Notes: a model not told the origin generated them from the sequence alone. A stretch of 19,623 bases of DNA from Chloroflexota bacterium (GCA_016190545.1 JACPQI010000036.1:1-19623); one strand, 5' to 3'. Positions 7,330 to 14,630 are shown, counted from the first letter of the stretch. A program made the numbers and translations.

Positions 7330-7656
7330 CTAAATGGCAAGCCACCCAAGACGCACAGCGGTCACGACGGCATGGGTCCGGTCAGAGGCGCGCAGTTTGG
7401 TCATGATCCACGTCAGGTGGTTCTTGACAGTCCGTTCCGAAATGCCCAACTGGGCCGCCACAAGCTTGTTGGAGCAGCCTTCCGCCACCAGGGCCAGGAC
7501 CTGCCGCTCCCGCGCCGTCAGGGGCTGAGCGTCAACGGACATTGCTTCCGAAGGCCGCGGCCGCACTACCACGCCGCCGTTGATATGCAGGACGCGGAGC
7601 GGAAACTCCGGCGCCAGCATGCCCACGGGGAGCGGTTCTCTCACTGCTGTAACCAT
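7330..7656 (-). CDS. Stand-alone LuxR/GerE-type DNA-binding regulator
   Basis: The 108-residue protein is almost only a LuxR-type helix-turn-helix (about residues 44-108): LTARERQVLALVAEGCSNKLVAAQLGIS followed by ERTVKNHLTWIMTKLRASDRTHAV. That is a close match to the NarL/FixJ family signature. The first 40 residues contain no receiver, PAS or ligand domain, so the input signal is not visible. The start at 7656 has GGAGG five bases upstream. It is the first gene of the minus-strand pilus arm, 30 bases before the unknown 267-aa gene, and is probably a transcriptional activator of this locus or of related genes. The N-terminal segment may be a dimerisation tail. Confidence 0.88.
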   Translation of the reverse strand: MVTAVREPLPVGMLAPEFPLRVLHINGGVVVRPRPSEAMSVDAQPLTARERQVLALVAEGCSNKLVAAQLGISERTVKNHLTWIMTKLRASDRTHAVVTAVRLGWLAI

Positions 7657-7753
7657 ATGCGCCTCCTTGTTACGGGCTCCGCTGCATTACTCCCGCCAGA
7701 TTTGCGCAGAGCTTATGCTACCTAGAACGGTTGGCGATTCTCGGTGGGGTGCT

Positions 7754-7771
7754 TGTGATTTACGTGTGATT
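7754..7771. promoter_or_regulatory. PhoB-box-like direct repeat in the divergent pilus intergenic region
   Basis: TGTGATT occurs at 7754-7760 and again at 7765-7771, separated by TACG, giving an 11-base period. OmpR/PhoB-family regulators bind tandem 7-base half-sites spaced by 4 bases, and a regulator of that family is encoded at 10145-10849. The site is about 98 bases from the luxR start and 160 from the first minor pilin gene. No convincing -35/-10 pair was found near it. Confidence 0.35.
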
Positions 7772-7931
7772 CTTCCACCATGACCGAAAGGCTCTTCCCA
7801 AACGGTCAGATGGCCATATATCCTTATGAGCGCATAGCTCTACTTGAAGGATTCAGGCGGTATGAGCAAAGGATGCTTGGCTACTGCGGGGCGTCGCAGC
7901 CATTTCCGATGAGGAAGAAGGAACCGGTCTC

Positions 7932-8327
7932 ATGGGTGCACCTACACAAGGTTGGATCCCTCGTGCGCTGTCCGGGACATCCCGTGGCGGACTCATGGTA
8001 GAAGCCGTCATCGCGATTCTGGTCTTCGCGCTCATCGGCTCTGCAGTGCTGTCCGGCCTTTCAACCACCCATACGTCCGGCGCCGCGACCGAACGGCAGT
8101 CCGTGGCAGAGAACATCGCCCGCAACCAGATGGAATACATCTTCTCCTTGCCCTATCAGAGTCCTCCCCTCAGCTACCCCTCTATAGCCGTACCCACAAA
8201 CTACAGCGTCGCTGCTGCAACGCAGGACATTGTCATTGGCGACCCTACTATCGAACGAGTGGTGGTCACTGTAAGCCATGAAAACCGTACTCTGCTGGTC
8301 TTGGAGACGGTGCGCCGGAGCCCGTAG
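7932..8327 (+). CDS. Minor pilin, GspI/PilV-like
   Basis: A 131-residue prepilin-like protein. After a 19-residue leader ending SRG comes GLMVEAVIAILVFALIGSAVL. If cut after Gly19 the mature protein starts with Gly and has Glu24 at +5, matching the required Glu spacing. The segment TERQSVAENIARNQMEYIFSLPY (about 53-75) is the alpha-helical signature of GspI/PilV minor pilins. These proteins sit at the fibre tip and prime pilus assembly. AAGGA lies nine bases before the ATG. The downstream GspJ-like gene overlaps its 3' end by 50 bases in another frame if the first ATG is used. The Gly at +1, where Phe or Met is usual, is slightly odd. Confidence 0.85.
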   Translation: MGAPTQGWIPRALSGTSRGGLMVEAVIAILVFALIGSAVLSGLSTTHTSGAATERQSVAENIARNQMEYIFSLPYQSPPLSYPSIAVPTNYSVAAATQDIVIGDPTIERVVVTVSHENRTLLVLETVRRSP

Positions 8328-8844
8328 GGCCCGTAGGCCTTTCTTGCCGACGGCCCACCAGGCGCTGCGACGGCTGCCCCCGAGGGCGGCTGGTTTCACC
8401 ATTGTGGAGGTGCTTGTCGCAGTGTCGGTGCTCACCCTCGGAGCGGGGCTTGTGGGAAGCAGCGTCTTCCAGGTCCTCTCTGTCGACCGCTACTGGCGCG
8501 ATGATGTGGTAGCCACCAGGGAGTGGCGTCACGCCGGGAGCCTGTTCGCCAGCGATGCCCTCAACGCCGAGACTGTGTCCCTCGTCGACGGCGCTCCTGC
8601 AACCTCTGCTGTCACGTTCACCTGGACGGCGGCGGACGGCACTGCCCACACCGCCACCTATGGTGTTTCGGGCGGCAATATGCTCCGCACTCTGGACGCC
8701 AATCAGATGGTCGCTGCCGAACAGGTCGTGTCCGCCTCTTTCTCCCGCTCAGGAAAGACCGTCACGTTCAATCTGGAAGTGCCAGCCGACCGTGGAAACA
8801 CCGAGTCCATGAGCCTCCAAACGTACCTGAGGAAACTGCCATGA
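8278..8844 (+). CDS. Minor pilin, GspJ/PilW-like
   Basis: A 188-residue prepilin-like protein with the motif AAG cut before FTIVEVLVAVSVLTLGAGLVG (cleavage after Gly39, Glu44 at +5). The globular part is about 120 residues with alternating beta segments and no Cys pair. Length and position (after a GspI-like, before a GspK-like gene) fit GspJ. The leader from the ATG at 8278 is unusually long (39 residues) and very basic. That ATG has only a weak ribosome-binding site and overlaps the preceding gene. An in-frame TTG at 8344 would give a more normal 17-residue leader, so the true start is uncertain. The stop overlaps the next start as ATGA (8841-8844), which implies translational coupling. Confidence 0.82.
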   Translation: MKTVLCWSWRRCAGARRARRPFLPTAHQALRRLPPRAAGFTIVEVLVAVSVLTLGAGLVGSSVFQVLSVDRYWRDDVVATREWRHAGSLFASDALNAETVSLVDGAPATSAVTFTWTAADGTAHTATYGVSGGNMLRTLDANQMVAAEQVVSASFSRSGKTVTFNLEVPADRGNTESMSLQTYLRKLP

Positions 8845-10103
8845 TACGGGCGCTCGCGCATGGGCAACGGGGTGTATCGCTGGTCATTGTGCTGGCCTTC
8901 ATGGCCCTGTCCGCGCCGCTCATCACCGGGGCCCTTGGTCTGGCCAGCACCCTCAGTGTGGACTCCCGCATCAAAACAACCATTGTGAAGAGTCAGTATG
9001 CGACGATGGGCGGCGTGCAGCACGCCATCCATCGCCTCACCAATGAGGCTGGGTACCTGTCTAGTCTGACGGCTGGCGTGCCGAGCACGTACACCCTCAC
9101 GCTGGGCGGCGAGGACGTCGACATTACTGTTGAAAAGCTCGTGGTGATGCCGCCGCCGCCATCGGACATCGGAACGGACGCCAGCCAAAGGATTCAGACG
9201 ACTAAAGTGGTGACGCCGACCACTGCTGAGCCCGATACGCTCACTGACTTCACCTACACCATCACGGTGGAGAACCGTGACGACGAGGCGCGCAACCTGA
9301 CCAAAGTCCATGATAGATTGCCGTCCGGATTCTCTTACGTTCCCGGCTCCACCAGCGGTGTCACGACGAGCGACCCCAGTATCTCCGGACAGGTGCTCAC
9401 CTGGGACACCGCCCCTCTGGGAATCACGTTGCAGCCTGGGCAGAGTGTGACCCTGACTTTTCACTCCCAGGCGAGCGTGGGCGAGGCCAACTACTGCAAT
9501 GAAGCCTGGATTGAGCCGGGCGGTGAGCAGACGAGTTCAGGCCCCACAGCCAAGATAACGGTCGGCAGCCCGCCCAATGGCCTGTGCCAGGGCGCTGCCG
9601 TAGATGTTGCCAAGACCGTAGACCCTCAGGTGGCGTTGAGCAACGTGCTGTCCTCCTTCACCTACACCATCACCATCGAGAACGGCGGCACGGTGGTGCT
9701 CAACATGAGCCAGATCCGTGACCTTCTGCCGCCGTTCTTCTTCTACGTCTCAGGCTCCGCCGCCGGTGATATCACAACGAGCAATCCACAGATCAACATG
9801 TTTTCGGGAAGGCAGCGCCTTACCTGGGCGTTCAGCCCGCAGGTGCAGGTCCAGCCTGGCCAGACAAAAACATTGACGTTCCAGGCCACCGCCCAGGCTG
9901 GCCCCGGCGACTATTGGAACGAGGTGTGGGTGACACTAGATGAATTCGCAAACCCGGTCTATACGTGGCCCACGGCGCCGGTCACGATCCTAGATGTGGT
10001 GAGTATTATCGCGGTCAGTCAGGGTACCAGAACAGAATCCGAGGTGTGGTTCACTGTCAACGGCTTCCTTGAGAAGACCTGGGATGTCGCCCGGTCCTCC
10101 TAA
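8841..10103 (+). CDS. GspK/PilX-like minor pilin fused to two DUF11 domains, probable pilus tip protein
   Basis: The 420-residue protein starts with a short leader, Gly11, then VSLVIVLAFMALSAPLITGALGLAS. Ile instead of Glu at +5 is the hallmark of the GspK/PilX class, whose large members cap the fibre. Residues about 120-242 and 254-383 are two DUF11-type beta-sandwich repeats. They share FTYTIT(V/I)EN, a '(D)RLPSGFSYVPGS'-like or 'LLPPFFFYVSGS'-like strand, L(Q)PGQ(S/T), TLTF and 'NEVW/NEAW'. Cys219 and Cys249 could form a disulfide at the domain joint. DUF11 domains are common in large surface proteins and adhesins. The start was taken at the ATG overlapping the GspJ-like stop, not further upstream where the frame runs inside gspJ. 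A tip adhesin or surface-sensing role is inference. Confidence 0.82.
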   Translation: MIRALAHGQRGVSLVIVLAFMALSAPLITGALGLASTLSVDSRIKTTIVKSQYATMGGVQHAIHRLTNEAGYLSSLTAGVPSTYTLTLGGEDVDITVEKLVVMPPPPSDIGTDASQRIQTTKVVTPTTAEPDTLTDFTYTITVENRDDEARNLTKVHDRLPSGFSYVPGSTSGVTTSDPSISGQVLTWDTAPLGITLQPGQSVTLTFHSQASVGEANYCNEAWIEPGGEQTSSGPTAKITVGSPPNGLCQGAAVDVAKTVDPQVALSNVLSSFTYTITIENGGTVVLNMSQIRDLLPPFFFYVSGSAAGDITTSNPQINMFSGRQRLTWAFSPQVQVQPGQTKTLTFQATAQAGPGDYWNEVWVTLDEFANPVYTWPTAPVTILDVVSIIAVSQGTRTESEVWFTVNGFLEKTWDVARSS

Positions 10104-10144
10104 GAATATAAATAAACCGCAGAAGAGACTAGTGGAGGTGTGCT

Positions 10145-10849
10145 ATGACAACGGCAACGGAAACGAATGTGGTACTGGTAGCTGAAGACGACGCTGAAAT
10201 CGCCACTATGCTCCGGGACTGGCTGCAGGGAGCAGGCTACACCGTCGCCACAGCGCCTGACGGACGCGCCGCGCTGCGGACCTTCTTCGAGCGCCGCCCT
10301 CAGCTCTCCATCCTGGACATTCTCATGCCCGAGATGAACGGCTTCGAACTCTGCCGCCGCATCCGTGAGGTGTCGAACGCTCCGGTGATCTTCCTCACCG
10401 CCCTGGGCCAAGAGAAGGACAAGGTGGAGGGTCTCGGCGCGGGAGCCGACGACTACATTACCAAGCCTGTCGCTTCCGGCGAGCTCGTGGCCCGGGTCAA
10501 TGCCATCCTGCGCCGCGCCCGCGATTCCCAGCCCGCCGAGCAGCAGCATATTTACGCCGACAAGGTCCTTACCATCTACTTCGACCGCTGGGAGGTCTTT
10601 TGCCGCGGCCAGCGGCTGGAACTCACCCCGATTGAGTACAAGCTGCTCCGCTACTTCGTCCGCAACGCCGGGCGAGTCCTGACCCCGAATATGCTTCTGG
10701 GGCACGTGTGGGGCATGGGCTATGAGGAGCCGGAGAGGGTGGTGTGGCACGTCAGCCGCCTGCGCCGCAAGATTGAGCTGGACGCCGACAGCCCTCAGGT
10801 CTTCATCACAGTGCGAGGCGGCGGCTATCGCTACATGAGGCCTCTGTAG
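10145..10849 (+). CDS. OmpR/PhoB-family response regulator (orphan)
   Basis: The 234-residue protein has a receiver domain (about 8-122) with all key residues: acidic pair Asp15/Asp16, phospho-acceptor Asp58 (LSILDILMPEMNG), Thr85 (FLTALG) and Lys107 (ITKPVA). A winged-helix DNA-binding domain follows (about 135-234; LTPIEYKLLRYFVRNAGRVLTPNMLLGHVWG ... VFITVRGGGYRYM). GGAGG lies seven bases before the ATG at 10145. It starts 41 bases after the DUF11 minor pilin gene, past an AT-rich stretch (TATAAATAAA), so it may be co-transcribed or have its own promoter. No histidine kinase gene is near. Position suggests it regulates pilus genes; the direct repeat at 7754-7771 is a candidate target. Confidence 0.95.
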   Translation: MTTATETNVVLVAEDDAEIATMLRDWLQGAGYTVATAPDGRAALRTFFERRPQLSILDILMPEMNGFELCRRIREVSNAPVIFLTALGQEKDKVEGLGAGADDYITKPVASGELVARVNAILRRARDSQPAEQQHIYADKVLTIYFDRWEVFCRGQRLELTPIEYKLLRYFVRNAGRVLTPNMLLGHVWGMGYEEPERVVWHVSRLRRKIELDADSPQVFITVRGGGYRYMRPL

Positions 10850-10857
10850 CAATCGCT

Positions 10858-11697
10858 TTAGCGCCGCTGGGGGCGTTCCATCGCTTTGAGCAGCGATGCC
10901 GCCGTCGGGGCATCTACCGCTGCGCCGGCCACCGCACGCAATCCAGCGAGCGCATTGAAGGCGATGGCCGCTCCACCCCGGTCACGCAGAAAAGAGAACA
11001 CGGCTGCATCGCTTGCCTGGCTTCCTACCGCCACCATGTCGTGTATGGCGTAGCCCGCGTCACGCGCCAGCGCCTCCACCGCCAGCACCTTCCGTGGCCC
11101 CAGCAATGGCCTGACCGCCTGCACCATGCCGCCGAGCGGTGTGCCAGGGAGCGCCTCCCTGAAGTAGTCGTCCAGCCGCGCTTTGAGGCGGGTGTCGTCC
11201 GGCCCCGGGCGCAGCGACGCCATCTCTTCCGCCAGCGCCGGCACGTCTTCCAGGCCGGGGTCGCCCAGGAAGCGCAGGTAGTGGCGGAACCGGGTGATGG
11301 TCAAGCGTGTACAGAGCACCGTATCGCGCTGGATACCCAACCGCTGGGCGACGGCGTGCGCATAGTCGTCATAGGCGCCGGTCACGCAAAAGACACGCCA
11401 GCCTCGTTGAGCCAGTCCTCGCAACAGCGCGGCGGCGCCGGGCATGAGCGGCGTCGTATCGCCTGCTTTCTTGATCTGCTCCACGTCAACATCCCACGCC
11501 AGGAGAAACGGCAACAGATAGGCGTACGCCATGCCTGGGCCATCGCCGTCCCGGGCGGCGAGCCGGTCGTAGCGCTCCAGCGCCGAATAGAATGCGGGGT
11601 GGTGAGGCAGGGTCTCGCAAAGCCGTTGCAAGCTGGGCTGGGCCGTCAACACCCGCTCCAGATCAACTATGACCACTTTCTTGTCCGGCGTGCTCAC
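10858..11697 (-). CDS. HAD-fold protein resembling the EhaR group
   Basis: This 279-residue haloacid dehalogenase-fold protein differs from classical HAD phosphatases. Motif I is VDLERVLT, with the nucleophile Asp12 but Glu14 instead of the usual second Asp. Motif II is Thr106 (CVTGAYDDYAH), motif III probably Lys203, and motif IV is VGSQASD, where the usual GD becomes GS. The D-x-E form together with ERYDRLAARDG, YLLPFLLAWDVD and 'RGWRVFCVTGAYDDYAHAVAQRLGI' recalls proteins annotated as energy-converting hydrogenase subunit EhaR (from memory of the family). A hydrogenase link is not suggested by the neighbours. It starts with GTG at 11697, 14 bases after the formyltransferase stop, and is the last gene of the operon. 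Its stop is 8 bases from that of the convergent response regulator. Phosphatase activity is possible but the altered motifs leave it open. Confidence 0.75.
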   Translation of the reverse strand: MSTPDKKVVIVDLERVLTAQPSLQRLCETLPHHPAFYSALERYDRLAARDGDGPGMAYAYLLPFLLAWDVDVEQIKKAGDTTPLMPGAAALLRGLAQRGWRVFCVTGAYDDYAHAVAQRLGIQRDTVLCTRLTITRFRHYLRFLGDPGLEDVPALAEEMASLRPGPDDTRLKARLDDYFREALPGTPLGGMVQAVRPLLGPRKVLAVEALARDAGYAIHDMVAVGSQASDAAVFSFLRDRGGAAIAFNALAGLRAVAGAAVDAPTAASLLKAMERPQRR

Positions 11698-11711
11698 GGG
11701 AGAAGCAACGG

Positions 11712-12506
11712 TCAGGACCGCTTCAGTGCGGCTTCTATCTGTTCGGTCAGGTCGCAGGCCGTCACGGACCGCCCCTGGCCATCGACCACGGCGCCGTTAC
11801 GGATACGGAGCTTGCCTTCCGCCAGCTCTTTCAGCGTCTCGATGATGAGCGGCTGCTCCCGCGCCACGCCGTGCTCGCGTATCCGTTTGAACAGGAGCAG
11901 ATCCTCGCCGGCGTTCGCCTTCAGCACGTCCACGTTCCGTCCTTCGATGGCCTTCCACAGGGGCCGGAACTCCTCCCCCTGGACCGAGTAGGTGCAATAG
12001 GTGACGGTGGGGCCTTCGTCCAACTCCTCAGTCGCCAGATGGATCTTCACGCCAGCTTGAGGCGCCCGCTGCTTGATGAGCAGCCAGATGACCTCCTGCC
12101 ATGTCCCCTTGGGACCGCCGGGCGCTGCCGGGTGCAGGTTGATGAGCGGGTAGCTGCGGCACATCTCCGGCCCTACGATAAGCATGTATCCGGCCAGCAC
12201 CCCCAGGTCGAACTGATTGTGCTCGATGAGCCGCATCACCTCGCGGTCGTACTTCACGCGCCAGTCCGGGACTGGCCCTAGCTTCTCCTTAAAGGCCCGT
12301 GACGACAGGCAGAGAAGCGGGATGTCCCGGCTCTTGACGAGGGCCTGGTAGCGGTCGCTGCCCTCATGCTCGCCCGGCTCTCTATTGCAGAACACAAAGG
12401 CGATACGGGCAGGCACGTAGCCGCTGTCCACCGCTTCCAGGGCCTTCAGCAGCAGCCCCCGCGAACCTTCCCCCCGTCCTGTGGAGAACCAGCCCAATTT
12501 AAACAT
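11712..12506 (-). CDS. Formyltransferase-fold protein (PurN/Fmt-like)
   Basis: The 264-residue protein carries the catalytic Asn-His-Asp set of 10-formyltetrahydrofolate-using formyltransferases: Asn123 and His125 in LINLHPAAPG, and Asp163 in ATEELDEGPTV. The N-terminal half has the nucleotide-like fold start FKLGWFSTGRGEGSRGLL and VLAGYMLIVGPEM before the active site. The NLHP motif is followed by GGPKGTWQEVIWLL in place of the usual PurN 'GLHTHRQA' segment, so the substrate is probably not the standard GAR. Residues 180-264 form an extra C-terminal segment. The start at 12506 overlaps the PHP gene end by 8 bases; an upstream extension in the frame lies within the PHP gene and is not credible. 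Family is firm, substrate unknown. Confidence 0.82.
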   Translation of the reverse strand: MFKLGWFSTGRGEGSRGLLLKALEAVDSGYVPARIAFVFCNREPGEHEGSDRYQALVKSRDIPLLCLSSRAFKEKLGPVPDWRVKYDREVMRLIEHNQFDLGVLAGYMLIVGPEMCRSYPLINLHPAAPGGPKGTWQEVIWLLIKQRAPQAGVKIHLATEELDEGPTVTYCTYSVQGEEFRPLWKAIEGRNVDVLKANAGEDLLLFKRIREHGVAREQPLIIETLKELAEGKLRIRNGAVVDGQGRSVTACDLTEQIEAALKRS

Positions 12507-13200
12507 GGGTGTGGCCGAACAGCTTTCTCTGCCACTTGTAGTATCGGGATACAAGGTGGAACAAAGGGGTAGAGCGACGCCCGTAGATGGCAGCGTGCAA
12601 CAACGCTTGCTTGAACTCGGCGGGCGTGGTGAAGTCCGGCATCTCCACGAAGACGTGGCCCAGCTCCCAGGGATGGTGGGCGTCGCTGCCGGCGCTGGAC
12701 GCAATGCCATACTGCTTGGCAAGGTCGCGGGCCCGCTGGGAATCGCGCAGCAGCGTCGTGCGCGCGTTGAACACCTCGATGATGTCCGCCTGTGGCAGCA
12801 CAGACATGAGAGCCCCGTGCGTGAGCGGCGACCGCCGGAACCGGTCGAATGGGTGCGGAATGGAGACCAGGCCGCCCTGCGCCTTGATACGCTCCACCGT
12901 CTCCTTCGGGGAAAGCCCTTTGGGCACTTCCTCGTTCAGGAACAGGCCCGTGATCTCGCCATAGGGCGTTTTGATCTCCTCAGCTACGATGACCTTGATG
13001 GGCGCATTCTGCTCCCTGGCCAGCCGTTGTACCTCCAAGGCGCCCTTGATGGTGTTATGTTCCGTCACCGCGATGACCGAGAGGCCCACCTTGAGCGCGC
13101 GGCGCAGCAGCTTCACCGGCGGCGTGCCACAGTCGCGGGAGTACCAGGTGTGCATATGGAAATCGCCCTTGAGCGGCGTGGGCACCGGGCGAGTCGTCAT
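12499..13200 (-). CDS. PHP-domain metal-dependent phosphoesterase-like protein
   Basis: A 233-residue PHP-domain protein with the expected metal ligands: His15 and His17 (DFHMHTWYSRDC), Glu47-His48 (VTEHNT), Glu74/Glu75 (VAEEIK), His116 (PHPFD) and Asp173/His175 (SDAHHPWELG). The single compact domain resembles stand-alone PHP phosphoesterases (YciV/TrpH style) rather than DNA polymerase. These enzymes hydrolyse phosphoesters such as nucleoside 3',5'-bisphosphates or short RNA. The ATG at 13200 overlaps the xseB stop as ATGA, giving translational coupling. It runs into the formyltransferase gene at its 3' end. Substrate cannot be read from the sequence. Confidence 0.88.
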   Translation of the reverse strand: MTTRPVPTPLKGDFHMHTWYSRDCGTPPVKLLRRALKVGLSVIAVTEHNTIKGALEVQRLAREQNAPIKVIVAEEIKTPYGEITGLFLNEEVPKGLSPKETVERIKAQGGLVSIPHPFDRFRRSPLTHGALMSVLPQADIIEVFNARTTLLRDSQRARDLAKQYGIASSAGSDAHHPWELGHVFVEMPDFTTPAEFKQALLHAAIYGRRSTPLFHLVSRYYKWQRKLFGHTHV

Positions 13201-13433
13201 CGGTGGCGCTCCTCCAGGCCGCGCATCTGCTCGGCGAAGGCGTTCTGTAGCTGGGTCACCTTGAGTTCGGCGGCGTCCAGGCGCTCTGTGCACAGCTTGG
13301 CCAGCCGCATGCCCTCCTCGAAGAGGGCCACCGCCTTGTCCAGAGTCAGCCCCCCAGCCTCCAGGGTCTCCACCGTCTTCTCCAGGCGGCGGAACGCCTC
13401 CTCAAAGGACAACTCCTGCTCTTGCTTGGGCAT
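13197..13433 (-). CDS. xseB: Exodeoxyribonuclease VII small subunit
   Basis: The 78-residue protein is a clear XseB: SFEEAFRRLEKTVETLEAGGLTLDKAVALFEEGMRLAKLCTERLDAAELKV, two helices with the family FEE...LE..V..LE.G.L.L pattern. XseB binds XseA to form exonuclease VII, which trims single-stranded DNA. No xseA is present in this window, which is unusual, since the pair is often adjacent. The ATG at 13433 was chosen; an in-frame TTG at 13454 has no better ribosome-binding site. It follows the FMN oxidase gene by 48 bases and is coupled to the PHP gene. Confidence 0.93.
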   Translation of the reverse strand: MPKQEQELSFEEAFRRLEKTVETLEAGGLTLDKAVALFEEGMRLAKLCTERLDAAELKVTQLQNAFAEQMRGLEERHR

Positions 13434-13481
13434 GGCTCTATTGTAGCTTGCCAAGCCATAGGAAGAAAGGGTAATCGAACG

Positions 13482-14630
13482 TTACCGTGGAGTCCGAACG
13501 GTAGAGCCATCCACCTCAGCGATGGAGCGCCGGCCCAGCAGCACAAGGGTCAGGTCAATCTCCTCGCGGTATATTTGGAGCGCCCGCGCCACGCCCTTCT
13601 CGCCGCCGACAGCGAGGCCGTACCAGTAGGGCCGCACGACCAGGCACGCCTTCGCGCCCAACGCTACAGCCTTGAGCGCATCAGCGCCGCGCCGGACGCC
13701 GCCATCTACGAAGACCTCAGCGCGGCCCTTGACCGCGTCGACGATTTCCGGCAGCACCTCGATGGTGGCGGGCAGCCCGTCGAGCTGCCGCCCGCCGTGG
13801 TTGGAGACGACGATGCCGTCAACCCCGTGATTGAGCGCCTGCCGGGCGTCCTCGGCGGTCATGACCCCCTTGATGAGCAGCGGGCCGGTCCACTGTCGAC
13901 GCAGCCACGCCAGGTCATCCCAGCTCGCGCTGGGGTTGACCAGCGATGTCTTGAGCTGCGGCAGCAGCCGCCTGGACCGCTTGCCGGAGGACGGTTGGAG
14001 GCTGTCCAGGTTCTTCAGCGAGATCTGGGGAGAGAACAGGTACCCGCGCAGCCAGCCCGGATGCCGCGCCACGTCCAGCACCTTATTCAACGTGATGCGC
14101 GGCGGGAGGGTCATGCCATTACGAATGTCGCGCTCGCGCTTGCCCACAACGGGCGCATCCACGGTAAAGCACAGGGCGCAATAGCCGGCGGCTTTCGCTC
14201 GTTGCGCCATCGCAGCCATCGCCTCCCGCCCTCCCCAGGGGTAGAGCTGGAACCAGAGCGGCCCGGTGGCGACCGCCGCTACCTCCTCTATGGTGTAGGT
14301 GGATGCCACGCCAACGACGAAGATGGTGCCCGCGCGTCCCGCAGCTTTGGCGACCGCGAGTTCCCCCGCCGGGGTAACAAGCCGGGCAAGGCCGGACGGG
14401 CCGAGCAGCACGGGCATGGCGACCTGCTGCCCCAAGACCGTCGTCGTGAGGTCGCGGGTGGAGACGTCCACAAGCGTGCGGGGCCGCAAGGCTATCCGCT
14501 CGAAGGCCGTGCGGTTGGCCCTGAGGGTCACCTCGTCCTCCGCTCCCCCGGCGACAAAATCAAAAACGAATCGTGGGAGCCGTCGGCGCGCCTTTTTCTC
14601 CATATCCGCGATATTGACCAGGTCCTTCAT
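13482..14630 (-). CDS. FMN-dependent alpha-hydroxy-acid oxidase/dehydrogenase family protein
   Basis: The 382-residue protein is a TIM-barrel flavoprotein of the glycolate oxidase/lactate dehydrogenase (LldD) family. Conserved parts include FQLY (Tyr130), FTVDAPVVGKRERDIRNGM (Asp158), IKGV (Lys254), SNHGGRQLDG with the catalytic base His278 and Arg281, and VFVDGGVRRGADALKA (FMN phosphate). The family oxidises 2-hydroxy acids to 2-oxo acids. Compared with spinach glycolate oxidase, the substrate-carboxylate tyrosine (Tyr24) appears to be Phe25 in FVFDFVAGGAEDE, and the 'GRP' near the end is VRP. The usual substrate is therefore not assured. The ATG at 14630 has GGAGG six bases upstream. It is the first gene of the five-gene minus-strand run. 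Confidence 0.9.
   Translation of the reverse strand: MKDLVNIADMEKKARRRLPRFVFDFVAGGAEDEVTLRANRTAFERIALRPRTLVDVSTRDLTTTVLGQQVAMPVLLGPSGLARLVTPAGELAVAKAAGRAGTIFVVGVASTYTIEEVAAVATGPLWFQLYPWGGREAMAAMAQRAKAAGYCALCFTVDAPVVGKRERDIRNGMTLPPRITLNKVLDVARHPGWLRGYLFSPQISLKNLDSLQPSSGKRSRRLLPQLKTSLVNPSASWDDLAWLRRQWTGPLLIKGVMTAEDARQALNHGVDGIVVSNHGGRQLDGLPATIEVLPEIVDAVKGRAEVFVDGGVRRGADALKAVALGAKACLVVRPYWYGLAVGGEKGVARALQIYREEIDLTLVLLGRRSIAEVDGSTVRTPR

Noticed and set aside
7780..8001. 73-codon plus-strand frame before the GspI-like gene
   Set aside because: It overlaps the leader and pilin helix of the GspI-like gene in another frame, has no good ribosome-binding site and no recognisable features.
8523..8840. 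Upstream extension of the DUF11 minor pilin
   Set aside because: The extension is a frame inside the GspJ-like gene. The ATG at 8841 overlaps the upstream stop and places the pilin helix correctly at the N-terminus.
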